64,000 bases of DNA from positions 44,032 to 108,031 of the forward strand of contig JAPXTA010000001.1 of NCBI GenBank assembly GCA_033812735.1. The letters run 5' to 3'. Below are positions 8,335 through 16,520 of the stretch, one piece after another. The translations under genes and the position numbers were made by a program. Within the stretch, counting starts at the first letter, position 1; each line of letters begins with the position of its first letter. The notes beneath the pieces are model-generated. The model made no database searches, was not told the DNA's origin, and saw nothing but the letters and a program-made list of their open reading frames with translations. This stretch comes from JABFRJ01 sp033812735. Its GTDB lineage: Bacteria; Pseudomonadota; Alphaproteobacteria; Rhizobiales; Hyphomicrobiaceae.

Positions 8335-9270
8335 TCAGGATCGACGGCGTCGACCGGCACTCCACGGCCCGCCGGCCTTCCAGCGCTTGGTGAAGGCCGT
8401 GCCGGACGCCGCGGCGGCGAGCGGCGGCAGCACGAACGCGGCGATGTCCTCGACGGCGGCGGTGAGATCACCCGGCTCGAGCAACAACGCCTCGCGGTTG
8501 ATGAACGCCTCCCACAACTGAGCCTTCTGCGCGTCGCTTGAGAATGCCGCCGACAGCCCGACGGGAACATCCGCCGGCAGCGGCGTGCCGCGCCGCGCGA
8601 AGGTGGCGATCAATGCGTCGCGCACGGTCGCGCCATCGAACGCAAACAGGCGCGCCAACGCCAGGAGATCGTAGTAGTCCTTGATGCGGGTGTTGACGGA
8701 CCCCAGCACGACAATGGCTTGCAGCTTCTCGGCGAGCACGGTCTCTTTCGGGTAGGCCCGGATCATCGGCGCCGGCGCATCGAGGAGCGCCGGGAACGCC
8801 AGCTCGACGATGGCGGGCGTCACGGCATCGCCGAAGCCGATGTCGATCTGCACGGGGATCTGCGTGCGGGCGAGCCGCGCCGTCAGCTTGACGCGGACGC
8901 CGCCGTACTCCTGGTTGCCGCGGATCGGCTCTGCCCGCAACGTGGCGATGTCGAACACCAGCCCGTCGTCGGGGACTTCGGCGCGGCAGACCGCCTCGAT
9001 GCGGTCGGCGATCGCTGGCACGGCGGCATCACCGAACACGAGAAGATCGAGATCTTGGGTGGGACGGAACGGATCGGGCAGCCAGGCGGTGAACAGCATG
9101 GCACCCTTGAGCACGAAGCGGTCGCGTTCGTCCGACACACTCAATCGATAGAGCAACCGCTCGATGGCATAGCGGCGCAGCACGAAGGCAAGATCGATGC
9201 CCTTCGTCGTCGCGACGTTGCGCAGCCGGGTCGCGACCGATGCGGGCAGATTGACGGGCTTACGTGTCAT
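8335..9270 (-). CDS. abiEii: AbiEii-family nucleotidyltransferase toxin
   Basis: This 311-aa protein is the toxin of a type IV toxin-antitoxin and abortive-infection pair. The nucleotidyltransferase core is visible: KG at 55-56 (FVLKGAMLF), D73 and D75 in PTQDLDLLVFG, then VQIDIGFGD, YPKETVLAEKLQAI and TRIKDYYDL, in family order. AbiEii enzymes block growth by nucleotide transfer to tRNA or a related target. The start overlaps the antitoxin stop within 11 bases, as usual for abiE. Length is close to that of the family, so it appears intact. Confidence 0.85.
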   Translation of the reverse strand: MTRKPVNLPASVATRLRNVATTKGIDLAFVLRRYAIERLLYRLSVSDERDRFVLKGAMLFTAWLPDPFRPTQDLDLLVFGDAAVPAIADRIEAVCRAEVPDDGLVFDIATLRAEPIRGNQEYGGVRVKLTARLARTQIPVQIDIGFGDAVTPAIVELAFPALLDAPAPMIRAYPKETVLAEKLQAIVVLGSVNTRIKDYYDLLALARLFAFDGATVRDALIATFARRGTPLPADVPVGLSAAFSSDAQKAQLWEAFINREALLLEPGDLTAAVEDIAAFVLPPLAAAASGTAFTKRWKAGGPWSAGRRRRS

Positions 9271-9871
9271 CGGCGGTGACGGCTTCGAGATAGGGGCGCA
9301 GCACCGACCAGATACGCAGTGATTTCGCGAGCCGCGCGATGTCGGCGGGCCGCGCCTTGCCGGAGCGCACGCCGAGCCGCAGCGCTTCGAGCGCCACATC
9401 GAGCCCGACAATGCGACGGTAGCGGAAGCAATCCACGATGGTCTTGGCGGGCGAGAAGATGCGCACAGCGACACCGTCGATATCGACACGCTGGACGCCG
9501 GCTTGCAGCGCGGCCTCGCCGAAATGCACGAAGCGCACGGCGCGATGGCTGATCGATGGCTTGCGATCCTTGAGACCGATGGCCATCCAGACGGCGCGCG
9601 GGTTCTGCAGGGTGATCTCGTGATGGGCGAGCGCCGAGATGAGGCAGATGACGCCCTTGGGGACGCGGACGGCCATTTCGGCCAGATCGTGGGAGAGCGA
9701 CACGTCGCGATCGGCCAGCTCGTAGAGGCCACGGCCGGCCCGCACGATGGTGCCGTCGTCGACGAGCCGCGCAAGGCTGGCGGCGTGGACACCGGCGGCG
9801 GTCAGGTCGGATAGGCGCATGATGCCCTGCTTGCCGAGCAGGGCCAGGGCGCGGTCACGCTGAGTGGGCAT
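9260..9871 (-). CDS. abiEi: AbiEi-family antitoxin/transcription regulator
   Basis: The 203-aa protein starts at MPTQRD (9871). It has an N-terminal winged helix (LLGKQGIMRLSDLTAAGV, then RLVDDGTIVRAGRGLYEL), followed by the AbiEi antitoxin domain (PKGVICLISALAHHEI ... IFSPAKTIVDCFRYR). AbiEi proteins repress their own promoter and neutralise AbiEii by an indirect, type IV mechanism. An in-frame ATG at 9901 would add ten residues, but no ribosome site supports either start clearly. Confidence 0.85.
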   Translation of the reverse strand: MPTQRDRALALLGKQGIMRLSDLTAAGVHAASLARLVDDGTIVRAGRGLYELADRDVSLSHDLAEMAVRVPKGVICLISALAHHEITLQNPRAVWMAIGLKDRKPSISHRAVRFVHFGEAALQAGVQRVDIDGVAVRIFSPAKTIVDCFRYRRIVGLDVALEALRLGVRSGKARPADIARLAKSLRIWSVLRPYLEAVTADDT

Positions 9872-10084
9872 GTTACGTTCTGTCGTATATCCACTGTACA
9901 TACCGACAATTCATAACACAAAACCAGTCCCAGCGGAACAGGATTCCGAAGGCGACCAGACCGCCCCCTCCGATTTCAGCCGTATAACATACATTACGAT
10001 AAATTTTCGCGCGGAAGTGCCGACAGAACAACGGTTTCTGCCGAATCTGCGCCCGCATGCATTATGTTAAATCCGGCTAGACTC

Positions 10085-10585
10085 TCAGCCGTTCATCCGG
10101 TTGCCACGGCCGCTGGAGGCCTGGCGGGTTGCTGCCATGCGATCGAGCAATTCGAGGAAGTCATCGGCGGTGAGCTCGTGCTTGGCGCGTTCCAGAACCT
10201 CTTCTGCGCAATCGGCGAGCGCTTCGAACGCCTTGAACAGCGCCAGCGGCATGTCGCTCTGCTGCGGCAGCCGGAATGCTGCCAGCTCCTGCCGCATTCG
10301 CACGGCCCGGCAGCGATGCTGAGCGCTAGTCCGAAAGCCGAGCGAGTGTGTGGGCTTGCCGCGACCGGCTCTTCGCTTGCCGACGAGGCCGGCGTCACCT
10401 GCTCTCAGATAGCGTCGCCGCGGCGCATGTAACCAAGCGACTGATATACCGAGGTCGGCGGCGGCATCCTGCGCGCGTATGTCACCCGAGATCACGGCTC
10501 GGATGAGCGAACGGCGAACGTCGTCGGCAATGGAGCGTTTGAGATCAGTTTCAGTCACGATCTTTATTATACGCATACGGATCAT
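10085..10585 (-). CDS. Helix-turn-helix protein resembling a transposase N-terminus, possibly chimeric
   Basis: From an ATG at 10585 the 166-aa product has, at about residues 25-75, the pattern seen at the start of ISNCY/IS481-like transposases (AAADLGISVAWLHAPRRRYL then GDAGLVGKRRAGRGKP). The rest, with its helical LADCAEEVLERAKHELTADD stretch, matches no transposase I know, and no DDE domain follows. It may be a decayed transposase head fused to other DNA or a small DNA-binding protein. A TTG/ATG choice 9 nt later is possible. Confidence 0.4.
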   Translation of the reverse strand: MIRMRIIKIVTETDLKRSIADDVRRSLIRAVISGDIRAQDAAADLGISVAWLHAPRRRYLRAGDAGLVGKRRAGRGKPTHSLGFRTSAQHRCRAVRMRQELAAFRLPQQSDMPLALFKAFEALADCAEEVLERAKHELTADDFLELLDRMAATRQASSGRGNRMNG

Positions 10586-10656
10586 TAATTGCAAGTCTCG
10601 AGCCCTGTCGTGCTTCGACATGGCACAAGGAGGCCCGCTACGCGGTTCGCAACGTA

Positions 10657-11910
10657 CTACGCGCGCGCCTGCAGAATGTCGTCGAAGCAGGTCGTATAGC
10701 GCGGCGACACGTTGGCCTGCCGCATGCCCCAACGCGGTGACGGCGCGACGGCGGCGGGACGCAGCGTTCCACGCCCGAAGCGGCGGTTGATCGCATCGAG
10801 GGCGCGCATGGCGTTGGCCGACCGGACGGGATCTCGTGTCGGCATCAAGTCCGCGGGCTGTGACGATACTGATGCGAGATCCAGGAGCACCACGCCGGCC
10901 TTGGCGTAGCGATACCCGTTCCGCCAGAGACGATCGGCCGCCCGCGTCGCGCCGGCGATGAGCGCGAACGTGTCGGCGGTCGGCTCGATATCGAAGGTCG
11001 TCTGGTTGGCGTACTGGGGATCGGATTTCGAGAACCGGTTGGTCAGCACGAACACTTGCATCGCGGTCGCGACGAGGCCATGGCGGCGCAACTTTTCTCC
11101 GGCACGGGTGGCGTAGGTAGCGATGGCTGCGAGCAATTCGTCCTTTCTGTCGACGGGCCGGCCGAACGACCGCGTGACGGCGAGCGACTTGCGCGCGGCC
11201 GGCACCTCGCTGAATGGCGCACAGCGGATCCCGCGCAACTCCCAAGCGGTCCGCAGGCCGACGACCGACAGCAGCTTGCGGATGTCATCGTCGTCGAGTG
11301 CGATGAACGCGGCGATGGTTTTGATGCCGCGGGCCGTCAGCTTGGCGGCCGCAGCGGGGCCGATGCCCCAGACGTCGCCGATGGCAGTCGCGCCATAGAT
11401 CTGCGAGCGCACGCCGGCATCACCGAGATCGACGACACCGCTGTCGCTGCGCTCCTTCTTTGCAACGGCATTGGCGAGCTTGGCGATGGTCTTGGTTGGG
11501 CCGATGCCGACGCAGGTCGGAATCTTCGTTGCACGCAACACGGCCTGCCGGGCGGCGATCGAAGCAGAGACTGGATCGTTGACGCCAGCGAAATCGAGGA
11601 ACATCTCGTCGATCGAATAGGGCTCGACCGCCAGCACATGCTCGCACAGCACCTCGTACATGCGCCGCGACATGTCGCCATAGAGCGCGTAGTTCGAGCT
11701 CTTCCAGATCACGGGCGCCAATTCCGGTCGCGATTTCGCCAGATGGTAAGGCTCGCCCATCCGCACGCCGAGGTCTTTGGCTTCCTGCGTGCGGGCGATG
11801 GCGCAGCCGTCGTTGTTGGAGAGCACGACGACGGGTCGCCCCCTGAGGCGCGGGTCGAACGCGCGCTCGCAGGAGCAGTAGAAGGAATTGCCGTCGATGA
11901 GCGCGAGCAT
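10657..11910 (-). CDS. umuC: Y-family DNA polymerase, UmuC-like
   Basis: This 417-aa translesion polymerase opens with the Y-family nucleotide-binding segment (LIDGNSFYCSCERAFDP) and has VVVLSNNDGCAIAR, the catalytic YSIDEMFLDF, CVGIGPTKTIAKLAN and a helix-hairpin-helix (IGDVWGIGP), as in E. coli UmuC. It starts 3 nt after the umuD stop and is probably induced with it from the SOS box. Plasmid and ICE umuDC pairs are common and promote mutagenic repair after DNA damage. It appears full length. Confidence 0.9.
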   Translation of the reverse strand: MLALIDGNSFYCSCERAFDPRLRGRPVVVLSNNDGCAIARTQEAKDLGVRMGEPYHLAKSRPELAPVIWKSSNYALYGDMSRRMYEVLCEHVLAVEPYSIDEMFLDFAGVNDPVSASIAARQAVLRATKIPTCVGIGPTKTIAKLANAVAKKERSDSGVVDLGDAGVRSQIYGATAIGDVWGIGPAAAAKLTARGIKTIAAFIALDDDDIRKLLSVVGLRTAWELRGIRCAPFSEVPAARKSLAVTRSFGRPVDRKDELLAAIATYATRAGEKLRRHGLVATAMQVFVLTNRFSKSDPQYANQTTFDIEPTADTFALIAGATRAADRLWRNGYRYAKAGVVLLDLASVSSQPADLMPTRDPVRSANAMRALDAINRRFGRGTLRPAAVAPSPRWGMRQANVSPRYTTCFDDILQARA

Positions 11911-11912
11911 GG

Positions 11913-12281
11913 TTACACTTTGAAGCGCACGAGCACCTCGACGATGGCCCAGATCTCTACGTCGTCGGCGACGGGCTTCGGCTCCCGGCGCGACGGCTTC
12001 AACCACCAGCCGCCGTCCTTGAAGGCGAGCGTGGCGAGGATGACGTCACCATCGACGATGGCGACACAGACCTTGCCCGCGATCGGATCGGCGGCGGCGT
12101 TGACCACGAGCACGTCACCGTGCCGGATGCCGCGGGCGGCAAGGGCCTGGCCGACCACGCGCACGGGATAAAGGTGCGGACGGCGCAGATCGAGCAGCGC
12201 CGCCAGATCGATCACCGGTTCGATGTGATCCTGCGCCGGGCTTTGAAAGCCGGTCGTCTCATCCCCTGCATAGCCCCGCAT
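11913..12281 (-). CDS. umuD: UmuD-like protein lacking catalytic Ser and Lys
   Basis: This 122-aa LexA/S24-fold protein has an N-terminus typical of UmuD (GDETTGFQSPAQDHIEPVID), including an Ala-Gly pair at 5-6 where UmuD self-cleaves. The active-site segment normally reads GxSM, but here it is GQAL, so the nucleophile is Ala46. Aligning VDGDVILATL with the E. coli VDGEFTVKKL puts Ala83 where the catalytic Lys should be. It should not cleave itself. A GGAGGG ribosome site precedes the ATG at 12281, which decides the start over the longer frame to 12341. It is followed directly by umuC. Confidence 0.85.
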   Translation of the reverse strand: MRGYAGDETTGFQSPAQDHIEPVIDLAALLDLRRPHLYPVRVVGQALAARGIRHGDVLVVNAAADPIAGKVCVAIVDGDVILATLAFKDGGWWLKPSRREPKPVADDVEIWAIVEVLVRFKV

Positions 12282-12298
12282 TGTCCCTCCAATAAATA

Positions 12299-12313
12299 GA
12301 ACATAACAGGAAC
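12299..12313 (-). promoter_or_regulatory. LexA (SOS) box upstream of umuD
   Basis: GAAC at 12299-12302 and GAAC at 12310-12313 are separated by 7 nt. This is the alphaproteobacterial LexA site (GAAC-N7-GAAC, or GTTC-N7-GTTC on the other strand), 18 nt upstream of the umuD start. It predicts DNA-damage induction of umuDC. Confidence 0.75.
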
Positions 12314-12364
12314 GATTGAGTTTGCAAACAGCCTTCCTCATGACGGGCGGAAGCGGCCGGCAAG

Positions 12365-12850
12365 CTATTGATTACGCATGGCGAAGCGGCCCGCGATACG
12401 CCCGAGGGCGGCGCGTGGGCCAGCGCGGTTCTTCGCAGAGGAGAACCTGGCTGGAGCGGGCTGCAAAAGCACCGCTGAGACCATCCGCTGCCAGCGATTG
12501 CGCCGCCGCAGCGTGCGCCGCTCCACGCGCTGCGCGCCGATAAGACCCAACACGGCAACGGAACGTAGTGCTCGCCGTTCGGCCGCATGCTCCAAGGCGA
12601 GCCGCGCCAATTCCTGCGCCTCTTCCGCAGCGATCTGGCGCAAAACACCATCGCGTCCGGCCCGGTCCATCGAGCCGGCCGCTGGGCGGCGAGCGGCAAA
12701 CCGCGCCACCACGAGGGCGATGGCCGCGCCGTGGCGTGCGGACAGTGCAGCGTCGATAGCCCGAACCGCCTGACGTCGTGCCGCCCTCTGGGCCGCCATC
12801 AGCACTTCAACCTCGGCGTCGTGCAGGGCGCGCAGCGCAATCCGGTTCAT
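12365..12850 (-). CDS. Hypothetical Arg/Ala-rich helical protein downstream of relaxase
   Basis: I start at MNRIALRALHDAEV (12850); the frame stays open to 12997, inside the relaxase 3' end. The 161-aa product is dominated by Ala, Arg, Leu and Glu with heptad-like spacing and a basic C-terminal third (ERRTLRRRNRWQR). It is likely helical. It follows the relaxase on the same strand, so it may be a mobilisation accessory; no family was recognised. Confidence 0.45.
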   Translation of the reverse strand: MNRIALRALHDAEVEVLMAAQRAARRQAVRAIDAALSARHGAAIALVVARFAARRPAAGSMDRAGRDGVLRQIAAEEAQELARLALEHAAERRALRSVAVLGLIGAQRVERRTLRRRNRWQRMVSAVLLQPAPARFSSAKNRAGPRAALGRIAGRFAMRNQ

Positions 12851-12951
12851 GGCACGCGGGCTCAAGTGTCCGCGCTTCCTGTCGATGGGTGATGGCGTCG
12901 TGGCCTTCCGGTTTTCGAGGGGGCTTCGGCTCGGCCTGTCCGATGCTCCCG

Positions 12952-14637
12952 TCACTGGTCCCGTTCCCAGCCTTTGCCCCGGTCCCGCTCCTTCCAATAC
13001 GCGGTATCCTCGCGCGATCGTTCCGCCTCCACGGATTTGAGTGTCGCAGCGAGGATCTTGTCGAATTCGCTGTCGGGCGCCTTCTCGGCCTGCTGCTGCG
13101 TCTCTCTCTTGGCGTCCGCCTTGGCGCGGGCGTCGCGCACCTCGGGTGGCGTCGGCGCGAACAGCTCACCCAACTGATCGGCGAGATAGGATGCAAGGCT
13201 GCCGATGGCACCGGCGGCAAGATCGGCGATCTGGTGCGTGGGTCCAGTCGATTGACGTTCAGCCGGGATAGCGTCAGGCAGCTCGATGTGTACGCCACGA
13301 TCATCCACGATACCGCGGGCTACATCCGGCGACATCTGCTGTTGCACTGCCGGCAACGCGACATCCGGTGCCGTCTTCTCAGCCTTGACGTCGGTGCGGG
13401 TGGCATTCTCGTTGGCGGGCACCTGCGCCCACAGCATGGCGCTGGCGTCGCGATCACGCGCCTGGCGCACATCGGCGGCATCGAGCGACAACCCCGCCTG
13501 CAATGTCGCACGCTCGGCGGTCTGGCGCTTCAGCAACTCCTGGTACTGGATCTCACGGACCTCACGCAGACTGTCACAAGCATCCTGCTGGCGCTCGGCG
13601 ATGGCCTCCGTCTGACGCGCCACGAGATCGGCCTTGCGACTGAGCAACGACGACAGTGCCTCGTCGCGTGTGTCGTGGCGGCCATCGAACGCGGCGCGTG
13701 CCCGCTCCCACTGGTCGGAATAGGCGAGGTAGACAGCAGACTTGATCGCGTCGTCAGTCGCAAGCTCTGCAGCGTGCCCTGCCGCCTTGGCGTCGCGATA
13801 GAGCTCACGCCATTCCGCCTTGAACTCCTCCCTCACCTCCTTGTAGGCAGCGACGCGTGTCGCCTTGAACAGCTTGGCGCCGTCCTCGAAGAAGGCTTGC
13901 CGCTCCTGTCGCTGCTCGAGCTTCAGCTCCGCGCGCGCGTCGACCTCCAATTGAGCACGGCGCGCCTCCTCAGCCTTGAACTGCGCCTCGTGCTCGCGCG
14001 TCAACGCGACGACGTTGTGCGGCAAGTGATCGTTGGCGGCAGCCTGTACGACTTCTCTGCCAGCATCACGGCTCTTGCGGCGCTCGGCGTTCGCTTCGCG
14101 GTTGTCGCAACGCACCTGGCCGTGCTCGTGCTCGTACTGCAACGCCCACTCCTGCGCACGCACGCGCTCCTTGTAGTCGTCGACCGTGCGTCCGGTTTCG
14201 GGATGCACACGGTTCATGATGATGTGCAGATGCTTGTGATCGGTGTCGTCGTGACCGACGATGACGGCCTGGTGCTCCTGCCAGCCCATGTGCTTCAGGA
14301 ACGCATCGGCGCTCTCGATCATGTGCTCGGCGCTCGGCTCGTCCTTGGCGTGCCAGGACATGACGATGGTCTTGACGGCGTTCTCACAGACCCGCCCGCT
14401 CCGCTTCACGCCGGCCTGCATCTTCAGCCAGTCCTGATTTTCGGCGACGAACCACATTTCATCGAGGGCGCGGAACGGATCCTGGTTCATGCAGTGGCGC
14501 GTCTCGGTGAACATCACCCGCTCGGCCGAGGTCGGCTTCAACGATTTATCCATGGCGCGATCGGCGGCCTTGTCGTGCAGGTAGTAGGCCCCTGCCCCAC
14601 GGAACGAACTGCCGGACGCTTGGATGCGGATGATCAT
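12952..14637 (-). CDS. Relaxase/mobilisation nuclease (PF03432-type)
   Basis: This 561-aa relaxase nicks the element's oriT and pilots the strand in conjugation. The three-His metal site is in GHDDTDHKHLHIIMNRV at about residues 128-144 (H129, H134, H136, H138). Tyrosines near the N-terminus (Y18, Y19) are nucleophile candidates. The long C-terminal part is charged coiled coil (Glu/Ala/Arg/Gln), followed by a disordered tail, without a helicase or primase domain. The ATG at 14637 overlaps the mobC stop (ATGA). The much longer open frame upstream to 15123 overlaps mobC and is rejected. Confidence 0.85.
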   Translation of the reverse strand: MIIRIQASGSSFRGAGAYYLHDKAADRAMDKSLKPTSAERVMFTETRHCMNQDPFRALDEMWFVAENQDWLKMQAGVKRSGRVCENAVKTIVMSWHAKDEPSAEHMIESADAFLKHMGWQEHQAVIVGHDDTDHKHLHIIMNRVHPETGRTVDDYKERVRAQEWALQYEHEHGQVRCDNREANAERRKSRDAGREVVQAAANDHLPHNVVALTREHEAQFKAEEARRAQLEVDARAELKLEQRQERQAFFEDGAKLFKATRVAAYKEVREEFKAEWRELYRDAKAAGHAAELATDDAIKSAVYLAYSDQWERARAAFDGRHDTRDEALSSLLSRKADLVARQTEAIAERQQDACDSLREVREIQYQELLKRQTAERATLQAGLSLDAADVRQARDRDASAMLWAQVPANENATRTDVKAEKTAPDVALPAVQQQMSPDVARGIVDDRGVHIELPDAIPAERQSTGPTHQIADLAAGAIGSLASYLADQLGELFAPTPPEVRDARAKADAKRETQQQAEKAPDSEFDKILAATLKSVEAERSREDTAYWKERDRGKGWERDQ

Positions 14638-15032
14638 GAGGCGAGCAGCCGCTCCCACAAGGCCGTGATCACACGCGCCAGCTCGGTCATCTCGGGTGGC
14701 GGCAACACCTGCTGCTGATTGCAGTGGCGGGCGAGCTGGTTGAGGTTGACGCCCTGCTTCCTGAGCTCGTTGAACACCGCGCGCGTCTCGTCGCCGAAAA
14801 TGGCGGATGTGGTTGCGGGCTTCTTCGTTCGAACGATGCCGCGCAAGGCCCGCGAGCGCGCGTACTCGCCCGGCGTCATGCCGGAGCGCTGTGCCTTGTC
14901 GATGAGCTGGAAGTGCTCTTCCGCCGTGATACGAAACGTGATCCAGTGATCGCGCACGTGCGTCGCCTTCGGGCGACCGATGGACCCGGCACCTCTGGTG
15001 AATGACGGCGGACACTTTTGTTTGCGCGGCAT
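14634..15032 (-). CDS. mobC: MobC-like relaxosome accessory protein
   Basis: The 132-aa protein begins at MPRKQKCPPSF (15032), preceded by GAGGAG. It has the MobC pattern: a ribbon-helix-helix-like segment (WITFRITAEEHFQLIDKAQ ... SGMTPGEYARSRAL) and the conserved ending NELRKQGVNLNQLARHCNQ. MobC proteins bind oriT and help the relaxase open the strands. The stop overlaps the relaxase ATG, so the two are co-translated. The probable oriT lies in the leader just upstream. Confidence 0.85.
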   Translation of the reverse strand: MPRKQKCPPSFTRGAGSIGRPKATHVRDHWITFRITAEEHFQLIDKAQRSGMTPGEYARSRALRGIVRTKKPATTSAIFGDETRAVFNELRKQGVNLNQLARHCNQQQVLPPPEMTELARVITALWERLLAS

Positions 15033-15066
15033 CGCTCTCCTCCTGCAGAGCGCAGCGTCCGGGGGC

Positions 15067-15138
15067 TCGGGGCACACTCGCCCCGACAAGATGAGGCGGC
15101 CTCGCCGCCGAGTTTTCGTGCAACGAAAGCCCATCTTG
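15067..15138. other. Candidate oriT: clustered inverted repeats
   Basis: Upstream of mobC lie TCGGGGC (15067-15073) with GCCCCGA (15080-15086), and then CAAGATG (15087-15093) with CATCTTG (15132-15138). The second pair encloses two further hairpins: GGCGGC (15095-15100)/GCCGCC (15104-15109) and TTTCG (15114-15118)/CGAAA (15124-15128). All arms are perfect. Together they form a stem-loop next to a three-way junction. Position before mobC-relaxase and the hairpin content fit an origin of transfer. A structured mobC leader RNA is the alternative. Confidence 0.5.
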
Positions 15139-15624
15139 CTATCCCCTTGACGCGCGACATGAGTTTAGGTGCCGCAAATCATTCGAAAGAGAAAAGAATG
15201 AGCTTGATATTGCGCTTCCAAACGACCGCTCGCCCAAATGTCCAGAGAGAGCGGCCAATTTCACAAGAGGCTTGAATGATACGCGCCCTTCCCCGTCGCG
15301 CGTGGGGAGAGCCAATCACGTTTCACAGGGAGAACGTGGCGAGGTGGTACGCCGTCAGGATTGAGCAAGCGGGCTTGTGATGCCGCGGGCTGCGCCTGCC
15401 GTGAGGCAGTGCAAATGCTTGATGTCCGGATGCTATCAACCGAATTCGACCATTCCCGCCCGCGGTGGCAATCGGCGCAATGTGCCGCCCGCGCCAAGCT
15501 CATGGCAGCCTGATATGAACATGGTAGCAAGTTGAATGACAAGCGCGGCCAATCGCTTGCGGCCACCTTTGCGGCAAGCCTTGTCAATATCAACGTGATG
15601 GCAAGCCCGCGCGGGCTGGCAGAC
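15139..15624. other. No gene seen
   Basis: About 490 bases without a plausible coding frame; frames present read as Arg/Ser-rich antisense. It may belong to the transfer-origin region. Apart from short GC hairpins nothing stands out. Confidence 0.4.
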
Positions 15625-15822
15625 CTAGAACGGAATGCACCGCCCGCAGACCTCGCGGCGGCTCTGGTCGAACACGTATTGCCACATGGACAGCACCATG
15701 CCCAACGTCCACGGCCTGCCCTCGTCGTTGAGAAACAGAACAGGATTCTTACTGCTTGGCGCAAATCCCGCCTGCGGTTCGTAGCAGGCGGGGTTGTGGG
15801 TCAGTTCATCGATGATGCGCAT
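15625..15822 (-). CDS. Hypothetical protein, 65 aa
   Basis: ATG at 15822 (MRIIDELTHNPACYEPQAGF...). The composition is protein-like, with a folded-looking middle (PVLFLNDEGRPWTLGMVLSM) and four Cys or Trp residues near the end. It lies 6 nt downstream of the next small gene on the same strand, so it is part of the small-gene string. No known family. Confidence 0.55.
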   Translation of the reverse strand: MRIIDELTHNPACYEPQAGFAPSSKNPVLFLNDEGRPWTLGMVLSMWQYVFDQSRREVCGRCIPF

Positions 15823-15828
15823 GGGTGC

Positions 15829-16056
15829 CTAACCTTGCGCTGTGCTGCGCCTGTCGCGGCGCATGACGTATTCCGCGCCCTGTTGCGGTGCTTCGTTGAA
15901 ATTGAACTTTACCGAAAAACCGTTGCCGTCCTTGTGCGGCCAGCAGACGGCGACTTCTGACCATAAGGCCTTGTCATGCTCGGTCTTGCCCTTGATGACG
16001 CGGTAAAGCTTGTGCGTGGGGGCGTTCTTCGTGGTGGCGGTGCTGGTGTGTGTCAT
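15829..16056 (-). CDS. Small element-encoded paralogue (KGFS-like family), 75 aa
   Basis: ATG at 16056 (MTHTSTATTKNAPTHKLYRV). The core (WSEVAVCWPHKDGNGFSVKF) matches the 19135-19356 protein (NDIGCAWRQKDGKGFSLKLE) and resembles the visible end of the 1-387 protein. A conserved Trp, a DGxGFS turn and a strand pair suggest a small beta-fold. The function is unknown to me; three copies in one element suggest a role in its maintenance or transfer. Confidence 0.65.
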   Translation of the reverse strand: MTHTSTATTKNAPTHKLYRVIKGKTEHDKALWSEVAVCWPHKDGNGFSVKFNFNEAPQQGAEYVMRRDRRSTAQG

Positions 16057-16241
16057 GAGGTCTTCTCCATCATGGGGTTTGTGCGAGTAAGCGAAGCGCG
16101 CCTCGCATAAACTCCATGGATGCCCCTTCACATCCCGCAAGCATCGGCAGTCAATGCCCCTTGGCCGCCAGGCGTGCAGCGCCGCGGAACGTGTGCGCTG
16201 CACGGGCTTGACGGGCGATGCGCGGGGTGTACCCGGCACGA

Positions 16242-16520
16242 TTACGCATACACGTAATCCGGCTGCCGCTCGTCCTCGTCGGTCCAAGGCACGGCGCAGC
16301 GGATATAGGCGAACCGGTTCACGAAGCGGAATCCGGGCGTGACCAGAAGCCGGCCGTCGCAATCGACGACGGTCCACCAGAAGTGGCAATCGGCATCGGC
16401 AGGCACTTCGCCGCGCAGTTCCCACAGCAGGTCGTGGTTGGCCGCGGGCAGCGGCTGGAACCGCCGTTCGAAGGTGCGCCAGCTGCCGCAGCGGGTGCGC
16501 AGGGTGACGGGCGGCGTCAT
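16242..16520 (-). CDS. Hypothetical protein, 92 aa
   Basis: ATG at 16520 (MTPPVTLRTRCGSWRTFERR), overlapping the stop of the upstream gene by 4 bases. The protein is beta-like and Trp-rich (DCHFWWTVVDCDGRLLVTPG) with an acidic end. Translational coupling to the 94-aa gene argues that it is real. No family was recognised. Confidence 0.6.
   Translation of the reverse strand: MTPPVTLRTRCGSWRTFERRFQPLPAANHDLLWELRGEVPADADCHFWWTVVDCDGRLLVTPGFRFVNRFAYIRCAVPWTDEDERQPDYVYA

Noticed and set aside
9271..9792. Extension of the AbiEii frame over abiEi
   Set aside because: It overlaps the abiEi gene in another frame; AbiEii begins properly at 9270 in the overlapping ATG.
10586..11245. Long N-terminal extension of the frame ending at 10085
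   Set aside because: It lies antiparallel in frame terms over umuC on the same strand and reads as Arg-rich shadow sequence; umuC is clearly the gene there.
12778..14718. A 646-codon open frame on the plus strand opposite the relaxase
   Set aside because: It is the antisense shadow of the relaxase in GC-rich DNA. The relaxase has motifs, a ribosome site and coupling with mobC; the antisense product has none.
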